Below, piece by piece: positions 46,955-58,879 of a stretch of 64,000 nucleotides of DNA. Made by a program: the position numbers and the translations under genes. Numbering within the stretch: the first letter of the stretch is position 1; every line of letters starts with the position of its first letter. Under the pieces are notes generated by a model. That model made no database searches, had not been told where the DNA came from, and saw only the letters and a program-made list of their open reading frames with translations. Origin of the DNA: Euphorbia lathyris (Eukaryota; Streptophyta; Magnoliopsida; Malpighiales; Euphorbiaceae); contig NC_088918.1 in assembly GCF_963576675.1 (NCBI RefSeq), forward strand, positions 64,497,001 to 64,561,000, given 5' to 3'.

Positions 46955-49398
46955 GACTTCTCTCGGTATACGTGGGTTATCTTACTGACCAGCAAGGATG
47001 AGACCTTTGAGACATTTTCAAATTTGGTTAGAAAAATTGAAAATGAAAAAGACCTAAAGTTAGCTCATATCCGTAGTGATAATGGTGGAGAATTCAAAAA
47101 CCAAAAGTTTGTTGAATTCTGTGAAGCCAGCGGCATTGACCACAATTTTTCTGCTCCTAGAACACCTCAGCAAAATGGGGTTGTAGAAAGGAAGAACAGA
47201 ACTCTGGTTGAAATAGCCAGGACAATGCTGGATGAGCATAGGCTTCCAAAGTATTTTTGGGGAGAGGCTGTTAACACAGCATGTTACATTCTTAATAGGG
47301 CTCTAGTTAGACCTATACTCAAGAAAACCCCCTATGAACTTTGGAAAGGACGAAAGCCCAATATTGGATACTTTCGTGGCTTTGGCTGTAGATGTTTTAT
47401 TTTAAATACCAAAGATAGCTTAGCAAAGTTTGATTCAAAAGCTGATGAGGCTATCTTTTTGGGCTACTCAACAAACAGCAAAGCATACAGAGTTTTTAAT
47501 AAGCGAACTCAAGTTTTAGAAGAGTCAATACATGTAGAGTTCGATGAAACTGACCCTGCAGGTAGATACCAGCCGCTGACCGAAGATGATCCAAACTCAG
47601 TAACCACCGCTGACCCAGAACCAGTTACTGAGTCATTCACGAAAAGGCTGACCAAGAGTAAGAGTGAACCTAAGATTACTTTTACTGACCCATCTACTTC
47701 TGCAGAGATTGTTGAAACAGGAACAGCACAAGACATAAATCTACCCAAAGAAATAAGGATTCCAAGAGGGCACTCTGAAAGTGCAATCCTTGATTCTGCT
47801 GGGAATACCCTGATGACGAGGACTCAACTCAGGAAGTACCTCAGCAATGTTGCCTTCGTCTCAGTACAAGAACCGAAAAATTTCACTGAAGCTGAGTACG
47901 ATGAATTCTGGATGAACGCAATGCAAGAGGAGCTCGATCAATTTAGAAGAAATGATGTATAGGAGTTAGTGCCTCATCCAAAGAGTCAAAAGACCATCGG
48001 AACAAATGGGTCTTCAGGAACAAGATGGACGAACAAGGAAACATAGTCAGGAACAAAGCAAGGCTTGTAGCTCAGGGCTACAGTCAGCAAGAAGGTATTG
48101 ACTATGGTGAGACCTTTTCCCCAGTGGCAAGGCTAGAGGAAATTAGAATACTATGTGCATATGCATCTTACATGAATTTTAAATTATTCCAAATGGATGT
48201 CAAAAGTGCATTTCTTAATGGAGTTATAAACGAGGAGGTTTATGTAAATCAACCTCGAGGTTTTGAGGACCCTAAGTTCCGAAACCATGTTTATAAACTG
48301 AAAAAGGCTCTGTACGGCCTCAAGCAAGCACCACGTGCTTGGTATGAGAGGCTGACCAGTTTCCTGCTGACTAGAAATTACGTCAGGGGTAAAGTTGATA
48401 CAACCTTATTCATTAAGAAAAAGGGTAAAGATACCCTGCTGGCCCAAATTTATGTTGATGATATAATATTTGGTGCAACTAACGAATCAATGTGCAAGGA
48501 GTTTAGCAAACAAATGCAGACTGAGTTTGAAATGTCTATGATGGGAGAACTCAACTTCTTCCTCGGTCTTCAAATTAAACAAGGAAAGAATGGCATCTTC
48601 ATCAGTCAAGCCAAATATGCCAAGGAGATCTTAAAGAAATATGACTTGGAAAATTGCAAGCCAATATCTACTCCTATGGGCACTGATACTGTCCTATGCG
48701 CTGATGAGAATGGTAAGTCAGTAGACAGCAAATTATATCGAGGTATGATAGGCTCTCTACTTTACTTAACAGCCAGTAGACCGGACATTCAGTTTTCAGT
48801 ATGCTACTGTGCTAGATATCAATCTAACCCTAAGGAATCTCATTACATTGCCGTAAAAAGAATCCTTAGATATTTGCAAAGCTCAGTGAACGCAGGTTTG
48901 TGGTATCCAAATACTCATGATTTTACACTCATCGGATACACTGACGCTGACTATGGACGGGATAAGCTGGAACGAAAAAGCACCTCTGGAGGATGCCATT
49001 TCTTAGGAAGCTGTCTTGTATCGTGGTTCAGCAAGAAGCAAGCGTCAGTAGCCTTGTCTACGATTGAAGCTGAGTACATTGTTGCTGGTCATTGTGTTGC
49101 TCAAGTCCTGTGGATTAAGCAACAGCTTGAAGACTATGGTGTTCAAACGAAGACAATTGACGTCAAATGTGACAACAAAAGTGCAATTGATCTTTCCAAG
49201 AACCCAATTCAACACAGCAGAATGAAGCATGTCAGCATCAGACATCACTTCATTAGAGACCATGTACTCAAAGGGGAGATCAAGCTGACTTTTGTCCCAA
49301 CGGACAAACAGCTTGCAAATATCTTCACGAAGCCACTGGCCCGTGAGCAGTTCAGCATACTGAGAGAAGCAATTGGTATGTTTAATCCTCTTCAGTAA
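46955..49398 (+). pseudogene. SIRE copy 3 pol, C-terminal part (integrase-RT-RNase H)
   Basis: Resumes pol after the Athila-like block. Integrase second Asp ([11 protein letters not shown]) and Glu ([13 protein letters not shown]), [17 protein letters not shown], linker, then RT ([21 protein letters not shown] near 48460), RNase H ([52 protein letters not shown]). It ends at TAA 49396-49398. Breaks: TGG to TAG at 47960 and a one-base loss near 48006; the RT-RNase H frame of 457 codons is then open to the end. Confidence 0.9.
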
Positions 49399-49879
49399 AT
49401 TCCTGTGCTAAATGAATATGAATGCTGAGTGAATTACATGCTAAATGATTTATTGTTTGATGAGTAACTCATCGAAACTGACTGAATATACAATACTGAG
49501 TAAACTTGCACACTGAGTAAATTAATGAGAACTTGAACTTAAAATCATCCTTAAATACTATACTGACCACTCAGAATATCAAACGCTTGACATTCTAAAT
49601 ACTGAGTGATTGATCCGTTAGCATAATTGCAAAGCACGCGCATAGCCTAGGATGACGTATTCGCCGTAATGTGTCATAAATGTCAGGATCATTGTCGGTA
49701 CATGATCCCAAGGAAAAACTGACACATGGATTCGATTAAGATCCACACCGTTCATTCCATCTATAAATTATGGGTATTTCCCCATCTTTTATTCTTTACA
49801 CTTAATCAACTCTAAAGGCAAAGAAATCACTTAGAACTTCTTCTCTCTCAAATTCCTCTAAGTGTCCCATCTTCTAAAA
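49399..49879 (+). other. SIRE spacer between pol and 3' ORF (copy 3)
   Basis: No protein-like frame. Repeated CTGAG/CTCAG pentamers at about 49425-49610. A CTATAAATTATGGG stretch near 49760 and a short CT-rich leader precede the ATG at 49880, so a separate transcript for the 3' ORF is possible but unproven. Confidence 0.55.
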
Positions 49880-52713
49880 ATGACTAAGATTTCATACAAT
49901 GTCTCCGGTGCCGGCCACCAAAAGTCCAGCTCCGATGAACCTTCACGAAACCCTTCTACACCGAGCAAGGGTAAAACTGGCCAAACATCTGGCCAAAGGA
50001 AAGCTGTTAAGATCAGGACCTACTCCAAGGTCTTCAAAAATGTCCGCGAATGGAAGGTTGAGCCCTCCAGATGGGTCTCTGTGCATTTTGTGCAACATGA
50101 ACAGCCATTTGCTGAATGGATTTCTAAGAACGAATGGACTGGGCTGTTCTCAGTCAGAGATGAGACATATCCTGACCTGGTAAGGGAGTTTTACCACAAC
50201 CTCAAGGTTGCCAGTGACTCCACCGACTACCTATGCACTAAAGTAAGAGGGAAGACCATCTTCATCAACCCTCTGTACATAGGAAATCTCCTCCAGCTCA
50301 AAACTGAGGGAGTAAGGCTGAGGAAGTCAGGTGATCAGGAGAAATCCAACTATATCCATACCTTCTGCAAGCCTGATGGTTACTCAGGAGAAGTCTCAGC
50401 TTCTTCAATGGGTCAGCATCAGAAAATGGCTCACTACCTGCTGAGTTATTTTATCTACCCGAAGATCAACTGCACTACATCAGCAACGAACTTCGAGCAG
50501 TGCTTTATATGTCAATTATCACCAGGATCCTCATCGATCACAAGATTGACCTCGAAGGTGAAGAATCCTTCAAAGGAACTGAAATCACAGCTGCCTCACT
50601 GAGGGCACTAAAGTTTGGGTAGCCTTTGAAGAAAGGAAAAGCTGCTGCTGCTGCTGCTGCTGCCGCTGGCCAAGCTGATCAGACTGAGGAAACTGTTGCT
50701 GAGCCTAAGAAAGGGCGAAGAACTAAGGCCCCAGCTTCTCGCAAGAGAAAATCTGCTGAGTCACCAAATGTTGAGTCTCCTGCAAAGAGGCAAAGGTCAG
50801 CTGGAAAGTCAGCTGAGAAGAGAAGCAGGCAAGATGAGCCTGGCACTGAGGAAGCTGCTGAGCTACCTCAGAAGAAGCAAAAGCCTTCAACTCTGGCACC
50901 TCTGGACGTCATGCCAACTGATTTTATTGTACCGAGTGATTCTCATTTCACTCAATGCCAAGGTACTGATGCTGAGGAACCTGAGGTCCAGTTAGATGAC
51001 CACTTCATCTCCCAAGTTGAGGAAGAACTTGATGGAGATAATACTGAGGAGGAAGAGGAAGACGATGAAACCAGCGGTCAAGATGACGCTGAGGATTCAG
51101 AAGAAACTGCTAGCGAAATTGAAGCTGAGGATGCTAACACTGAGTTAGCAGGTGGAGCTGTGCAGACTGACACTGAGTTGGCAGCTGGAGTTGAGCAAGT
51201 TGATCAAGCTGACCAGACCCATACTGAGCAAAAGGAACCTACTCCTACTCACTCAGAAGAAGCTGCTCCTACTTTCACTCCACCACGTAGAAGGCGGAAG
51301 CTGGTTAAGGCCAGTGAGGTGATGGTCAGTGAACCTCATGTGCAATCACCATCTATTCCTGAACTTGTCCTCTCCAAGACAACAAAGGATCCTTCTACTG
51401 TCAAACTGACATTCTTCAAGCGGCAATCCACGACAACTACCTCCGCGCCGTTAGAAAAACAAGCCTCTGTTTCTTCTCAACAGGAACATGCCGACCACAA
51501 CACTTCCACTACTTCAACCAGTCAGGTTGAACCGTCTACTGTCCATGCAGTTTCCTCTAGCATGGTACTGACTCCCCATCATTCTGCTGTCAGCACCGAC
51601 AGTATTCGGATAATGACCTCCATAACTAAACTCTCTGCCGATCAACCAACATTACCTCCAACTCAAGTGCAGATTGAGCCAAGTCATCCAGTCACTAACC
51701 AGGACACTCCCTTCACTCCACTTTCTTCTGGTCATACTGATGTACATCGGGATGCCACTGAGTCCGGCAAGAAGCTCATTGACTCAGTGCAAGCACTCAT
51801 CCACGATCTTCAACATTCCGCTTCGCCTGCTGCTGGATCTTCAATTCTTGAGACAACTCAGCTCTCCCAGGTCACTCTACTTCTAAACGAAGTCAAGGGA
51901 CTTAAAGATCTGCTGAATGTAGTCTTGTCCTTCCAAGCTCAGCAAGCTAAGCAGGATTCACTTGCCAAGTTGGCAGAGATACAGCTGACAACAATTCAAC
52001 ATCTGAACTCTCTCCATCAGCAAGTTCAGAAGTTGTCTGCTGTGAACACTGACTACGCCACTTCCTCAGAACTAAAAATGATTTTTGCTCAGCTTCATAC
52101 TGAGCAACTTAAGACAAATGAGCAAATGGTGTCCTATAGTTAGTGCTCCGTCGAGAAAATCGGTGAGGCCATCAGGTTACTTAACCTCAATATACAAGAG
52201 ATTGATACTGACGCGTTGAAGCAGAATGAGTTGCTGTCTCTCGCACAACAATCTTTCAACCACATCCGTCATAATAATATCCAGCGTCATCATTATGACT
52301 CAGCTCTCTTGAAAACATTCCACCAAGTCTTTGCTGGCCTCTCTGAAGCTCTCATCTGGCAAGCTAAAGCTCAAGCGTTCAACATCAATATGCTCAGTGC
52401 TGCTGATCTTCGAGTACTAGTAGAAGTATCAGCTGATGGAGTTGCCATTTTTGATGGCGTCAATGATAGTGCTGACAAGCTAAAAGAGCTTTCACAAGAA
52501 CTGACTCGCACTGTCTTAACCGATGCGTTCAAGCTCCCTGAAGTTGACAAAATGGGGGAGAAAGCGCAAGCTGCTAGAGCTCAGCATGAGCGACGTCAGT
52601 ACGAGCGAAGTCAGTCACAGGGCAAGAAAAGAAATAGATATGCTAGCTTAGCTAAGGCCATAACAGTTGTAATCTATTTGTCTAGTTTATTTCTTTTGCT
52701 GTGTAATTGCTGA
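49880..52713 (+). pseudogene. SIRE copy 3 3' accessory (env-like position) ORF, deletion plus one stop
   Basis: Starts at ATG 49880 (MTKISYNVSGAGHQK). The first segment (to about 50500) carries the ISKNEWTGLFSVRD, LVREFYHNLKV, VRGKTIFINPLYIGNLL domain. A deletion of about 100 bp relative to copy 1 near 50502 shifts the frame. The second segment (50626-52713, one TAG at 52141) has an Ala run from a GCTGCTGCT repeat, a basic stretch (KKGRRTKAPASRKRK, nuclear-signal-like), acidic runs, a Thr/Ser/Gln linker and heptads (LNSLHQQVQKLSAV). It ends with a hydrophobic stretch (ITVVIYLSSLFLLLCNC) that could be a membrane anchor. No N-terminal signal peptide is seen. Confidence 0.83.
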
Positions 52714-53178
52714 CTTCTATCAATATATATATCATACTTACTTTTCTTATTCATATCCTGAGTTATGATATATGTTATTTAGTACTAAGTCATTATGTAT
52801 CTTCAATTAAATCAGCTATGTTTAACACTTATAACATTTATTGACTAAATGATATGCTGATAACATGTTTGACATAAACCTATGTACTTACGAAACATTC
52901 TGATAAGAACTCATTGAACAACAAATTACTCAGCGCGCTCTATATGTTTAAACCTTCCGCTTAACACTGAGTAAATAGAATATGTGATATAGCTGACCTA
53001 TATCTGAAAACTGACCTTAGACTAACTCATTTAAACCCTTAAATGTTTTAAGTAAAACTAAGTCAGTAGCTCAACCCTTACGGGGGAGTTTGCTAAATTA
53101 TACTAGGTCAACTATCATGGGGGAGCTCATACTGAGTTCCTTGCTGAATAGTTTTGCCAACATCAAAATGGGGGAGTT
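52714..53178 (+). promoter_or_regulatory. SIRE 3' tail with repeated polypurine tracts
   Basis: Four GGGGGAG-type tracts: within the 3' ORF end (52553-52560), 53082-53088, 53117-53125, and ATGGGGGAG at 53168-53176 just before the LTR. The last is the normal plus-strand primer. Repeated upstream tracts are a known Sirevirus trait. This region is absent in copy 1. Confidence 0.75.
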
Positions 53179-54514
53179 TGTTGAAACACCTTTCCACATA
53201 ATTTTGATTTGACAAAATTGTTTAAGTATAATTTAAAATACATATTCATAACACACTAAGTTTAAATGCTTTGATTTATTCTATTAATGTGTTTGTTCAA
53301 TGTTGAGTTATTAAAGTTATAAGACATAAGAATCAAAAGGCCCAAGCCCAATATGAAAGCCAAGGCCCAAGTCAAACAACTCAGTACACTCGGCCCGCGT
53401 ATGTCAAGACGTTGCCGTTTTGAATGAAAACGCAACTCAGCAAACGGAAGGATCTAGAAGACCTTCGGGAACAACTTCAGGATGAAGCTGCTGAGTAGTC
53501 TCGACAAAACGTACAAGACAGCAACTGGCAAAGGAAAACTTCCAGACAGTGTTTCCTCTTTTGGCAAAGTTCAGATGACACAGTATGCTGTCCAGTTGAC
53601 CTTACCATAAAAGGAGAGACCATCTGCTGAGCTGACCGAGGACAGAAGATACACGATTGTGATTGGCTGAGAGCTTTGAGCAAGTCAGGATGACAACGAC
53701 ATATAGCCGTTTCCTTCCAACGGTTATTTCGAAATTCAAAATGACCGAATGCCCAGATGTCTCTATAAATAGTGCCATCACAAGCTTCACAACATACATA
53801 ACTTGATCAAGCAGTTACGCTGACCAAATTTCTACACAAGTTCTGCAAAGCAAGAAGCAAAGCAAATTCTTACACTAAACTTCTCATATCTGTGTAAAAG
53901 TCTAGAATGATTGTAAATCGTCTAAAGTGTCTTAGCACATCTTTGTATTAGGACAAAACACTTATCATTTCTAGAGTTAGAAAGGAGAGGCTGAGTACTC
54001 GGTTTTAAGTACTCAGCGAGAGATTAGGATTGAGTAGAAGTATAGAGGAAGGTACTCTTGTCATACTCAACTGCTGATATTGTAAAAGGTTTGAGGCTCT
54101 ACCTTTAAAGAGCTCAGTAGAGTATTTGAAATCTCGGAACATGTTCCGGGGACAGGACGTAGGCTTAGAAGAAGCCGAAGCTGGATAAGTCTGCTGAGTG
54201 AAGTATTTCTTACCTTAACTCCTTATTTATATTGCTTGCTTTAAATAATCAAAACTGACCAAGTAAAGAGATCAAGTTGAGTTGTGCACTTTGAACGTCT
54301 GAGCTCAGGAATAGACTCTAAGTGCTATCTCCTGACTCAAGCTAAGAAACTGACCTAGTCACCAGTTGACTAAGCCAGTATCTTGCTGTTTACTCAGCGC
54401 CGCTGTTCAAACCTTTTTCCTTAGAAAAAGAAGTCTGCCCTAATTGCATAAAAAGTTTAAATAGTTCCTAACCCCCCCTTGGAACTATACTTGCAACTAA
54501 ACAAGGGACCAACA
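53179..54514 (+). repeat. SIRE LTR 4 (shared by copies 3 and 4)
   Basis: 1,336 bp. Preceded by the polypurine tract of copy 3 and followed by the primer site of copy 4 (54517-54528), so one LTR serves both. TATA 53764-53771; the palindrome is CGGAACATGTTCCGG (54135-54149). Confidence 0.93.
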
Positions 54515-54576
54515 AGTGGTATCAGAGCTTAAAAGCTCACCTTAAAAGGTCTAACAACCTTGAGCTGATCCCTACC

Positions 54577-56315
54577 ATGGGCGAAAACAGCACTCGGTTT
54601 CTCCCTGGAAACCAAAAAACTCAAATACTGCCTGAGGGGCTGTCCATTACTAGGCCTCCCCTATTCTTTGGGTCAAACTATACCTTCTGGAAGAATAGGA
54701 TGAAAAACTTCATTCAGGCTACAAACATGAGTGTCTGGCTATCTATAGTCCAAGGCCCATTTGTACCTGTTGAGGTTGTAGCTGGCCAAACAGTTGTAAA
54801 AGCTGAGGCCAAATGGACAGAGGATGATCTTAAGAAGCTTCAGAACCATAAATCGGCTATCAATATGCTTCACTGTGCGCTCGATGCTACATAATATAAT
54901 AAAATCTCAGGTTGTGAGTCGGCGCAAGAGATCTGGAGAAAGCTGGAAGTCACCTACGAGGGAACAAACAAAGTAAGAGATCCAAGGTGAATCAGCAGAT
55001 GAGACTGTATGAGCTGTTCGAGATGAACAATGATGAGGGCATTTCAGACATGAACGCAAGGTTCACCAACATCATTAATGAGCTCAAGAGACTTGGGAAA
55101 ATCTTCACTGAGGAAGAACAAGTCAAAAAGATACTCAGGAGTCTTCCGAAAGACTGGCAAGCAAAGAAGACAGCAGTTGAGGAAGCTCAGGATTTAACCA
55201 CCTACAAATATGATGAACTCATCGGTTCATTGCTGACCCATGAGATCTCCATGAAAAACTTTGAGGTGAAGGAAAAATCTGAAGACAAGAAGCAGAAGTC
55301 ACTTGTCATGAAAGCTGACTCCACTGACGGGAGTTCAACTGATGATGAGGAGATGGCTATGTTCACAAGGAATATGAAAAGGCTGTTCAGGAAGAACGAC
55401 AAATATTCTAAAAAGCCTTACAAAATTTTTGATAAGTATAAGGTTGACTCAAGCAACGGCAAATACAGAAAGGACAACTCAAAGCCCATTACATGCTTTG
55501 AGTGCCATCAAACTGGCCATATTAAGTCAAACTGCCCCACACTGAGGAAAGACAATAAGAGTGGGAAGAAGGCAATGGTGGCTACTTAGAGTGACAGTGA
55601 TGAGTTTTCATCTACAGAAACTGAGGCCACCGAGTCAGCGAAGATATGCTTCATGGCTGACGAACTTGCTGAGCCATGCGTCTCTGAGCATGCTGACCCA
55701 TCCATCGCATCTGATGATGAAGAGCAATCAAATGAGGTAATTTCTCTTCCCCAGCTCAGAAACGATATGGTTAATGCCCTGAGTGATCTCTATACACTTG
55801 TTAAGAAGTGTAATAAGAAGGTTAGAGCACTCAGCAGGCGATGTGATAAAGTGGAAGAGGTCAAACTGAGTGACCTCAGATTCCTTCTTCAGGACAATTC
55901 AACTCTGCATGATAATATGAAAATCATACATGAGTCTGTCTCTGAAGTCCAGTCAGTTTCAAAGAAACTGAGGAAGGACGTCACAACCATCCAGAACCAA
56001 CTAAAGGTTCCAAACAAAAATAATTTTCCACTGAGAACTCAGTACCAAGCTACTCAGCAGAGACGAAATCCCCAGCGAAAAGTCCAGTGTGACTTTTGTG
56101 GGAAGTTAGGACACACCACTAAGGTGTGCTGGCACGCTCAGCACTGGGGTGCTCACAAGTCAGTAAAAAATCCTAAACATAAGGTCAGTTGTGACTTCTG
56201 TGGAAAGAATGGCCATACTGTCCATGTATGTCGCCATAAAATAAAATATGATGCTATACCTGTTGCACCTAACAAGTCAGGACCCAAAAAGAATTGGGTA
56301 CCTAAAAGTAACTAG
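54577..56315 (+). pseudogene. SIRE copy 4 gag, broken
   Basis: ATG 54577 (MGENSTRFLPGNQ). TAA at 54892, one-base loss near 54975 (GTAAGAGATCC), TAG at 55587 (Trp). All three knuckles are intact (CFECHQTGHIKSNC, CDFCGKLGHTTKVC, CDFCGKNGHTVHVC). It ends with TAG 56313-56315. Very close to copy 3 gag. Confidence 0.9.
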
Positions 56316-56320
56316 TTACA

Positions 56321-58879
56321 ATGCAGGTAAGCCTGAGATGTGTCGATAAGTCAAAGATGTGGTATATTGGCAGCGCATGCTCAAGGCATATGACGGGTGA
56401 TGAAACTCAGTTCATCACGTTTGAACGTAAACGAGGAGGGAGCGTAAGTTTTGGAGACAACAAGAAGGGTAAGATAGTAGGCTCAGGAACCATCGGAGGT
56501 AATCCTACTATTGAATCTGTCTCCCTAGTCAGCGGACTCAAATATAACTTACTCAGCGTAGCTCAGCTATGTGACAATGGGAGAAAAGTTATATTTGATG
56601 CTACTGGATGTAAAATATACGAGGGTAAAACAAATGAGTTAATTTTAACTGCCCCTCGGATAGATAATGTCTTTATGCTAGACTTAGAGAAAAAGTTTTC
56701 AAAAACTGTGTGCTTAGTAACAAAGGAAGAAAATTCATGGCTATGGCACAGGAGACTTGGTCATATAAGCATGGACCTCCTAGCCAAACTAGCAAGAAAG
56801 CAATTGGTTGAGGGACTGCCTGAACTTAAATTTCAAAAAGATCAATTATGCCACGCTTGCCAAGCTGGAAAACAAACCAAACAATCTTTTCACAGCAAAA
56901 ACATTGTCTCAACTAAACGTCCGTTAGAGTTACTACACTTGGATCTCTTTGGTCCAGTCCAGCCACTGAGTCTGGGTGGAAGAAGATTTTCCTTGGTCAT
57001 TGTAGATGACTTCTCTCGGTATACGTGGGTTATCTTGCTGACCAGCAAGGATGAGATCTTTGAGACATTTTCAAATTTGGTTAGAAAAATTGAAAATGAA
57101 AAAGACCTAAAGTTAGCTCATATCCGTAGTGATAACGGTGGAGAATTCAAAAACCAAAAGTTTGTTGAATTCTGTGAAGCCAGCGACATTGACCATAATT
57201 TTTCTGCTCCTAGAACACCTCAGCAAAATGGGGTTGTAGAAAGGAAGAACAGAACTCTGGTTGAAATAGCCAGGACAATGCTGGATGAGCATAGGCTTCC
57301 AAAATATTTTTGGGGAAAGGCTGTTAACACAGCATGTTACATTCTTAATAGGGCTCTAGTTAGACCTATACTCAAGAAAACCCCCTATGAACTTTGGAAA
57401 GGACGAAAGCCCAATATTGGATACTTTCGTGGCTTTGGCTGTAGATGTTTTATTTTAAATACCAAAGATAGCTTAGCAAAGTTTGATTCAAAAGCTGACG
57501 AGGCTATCTTTTTGGGTTACTCAACAAACAGCAAAGCATACAGAGTTTTTAATAAGCGAACTCAAGTTTTAGAAGAGTCAATACATGTAGAGTTCGATGA
57601 AACTGACCCTGCAGGTAGATACCAGCCGCTGACCGAAGATGATCCAAACTCAGTAACCACCGCTGACCCAGAACCAGTTACTGAGTCATTCCCGAAAAGG
57701 CTGACCAAGAGTAAGAGTGAACCTAAGATTACTTTTACTGACCCATCTACTTCTGCAGAGATTGTTGAAACAGGAACAACACAAGACATAAATCTACCCA
57801 AAGAAATAAGGATTCCAAGAGGGCACTCCGAAAGTGCAATCCTTGATTCTGCTGGGAATACCCTGATGACGAGGAATCAACTCAGGAAGTACCTCAGCAA
57901 TGTTGCCTTCGTCTCAGTACAAGAACCGAAGAATTTCACTGAAGCTGAGTACGGTGAATTCTGGATGAACGCAATGCAAGAGGAGCTCGATCAATTTAGA
58001 AGAAATGATGTATGGGAGTTAGTACCTCATCCAAAGAGTCAAAAGACCATCGGAATAAATGGTCTTCAGGAACAAGATGGACGAACAAGGAAACATAGTC
58101 AGGAACAAAGCAATGCTTGTAGCTCAGGGCTACAGTCGGCAAGAAGGTATTGACTATGGTGAGACCTTTGCCCCAGTGGCAAGGCTAGAGGCAATTAGAA
58201 TACTATGTGCATATGCATCTTACATGAATTTTAAATTATTCCAAATGGATGTAAAAAGTGCATTTCTTAATAGAGTTATAAACGAGGAAGTTTATGTAAA
58301 TCAACCTCCAGGTTTTGAGGACCCTAAGTTCCGAAACCATGTTTATAAACTCAAAAAGGCTGTGTACGGCCTCAAGCAAGCACCACGTGCTTGGTATGAG
58401 AGGCTGACCAGTTTCCTGCTGACTAGAAATTACGTCAGGGGTAAAGCTGATACAACCTTATTCATTAAGAAAAAGGGTAAAGATACCCTGCTGGCCCAAA
58501 TTTATGTTGATGATATAATATTTGGTGCAACTAACGAATCAATGTGCAAGGAGTTTATCAAACAAATGCAGACTGAGTTTGAAATGTCTATGATGGGAGA
58601 ACTCAACTTCTTCCTCGGTCTTCAAATTAAACAAGGAAAGAATGGCATCTTCATCAGTCAAGCCAAATATGCCAAGGAGATCTTAAAGAAATATGACTTG
58701 GAAAATTGCAAGCCAATATCTACTCCTATGGGCACTGATATTGTCCTATGCGCTGATGAGAATGGTAATTCAGTAGACAGCAAATTATATTGAGGTATGA
58801 TAGGCTCTCTACTTTACTTAACAGCCAGTAGACCGGACATTCAGTTTTCAGTATGCTACTGTGTTAGATATCAATCTAA
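56321..58879 (+). pseudogene. SIRE copy 4 pol, truncated in RNase H
   Basis: Pol ATG at 56321. The protease catalytic Asp is replaced by Gly (YIGSACS instead of YIDSACS). GAG-pre-integrase and the integrase D, D, E residues are intact. A two-base loss near 58055 shifts the frame, after which RT is readable ([20 protein letters not shown]) up to a CGA-to-TGA stop at 58791. The sequence ends at CARYQSN-equivalent (CVRYQSN) where LTR 5 begins. Confidence 0.9.

Noticed and set aside
50638..50664. GCTGCT triplet repeat as a regulatory microsatellite
   Set aside because: It is in frame within the 3' ORF and simply encodes an Ala run.
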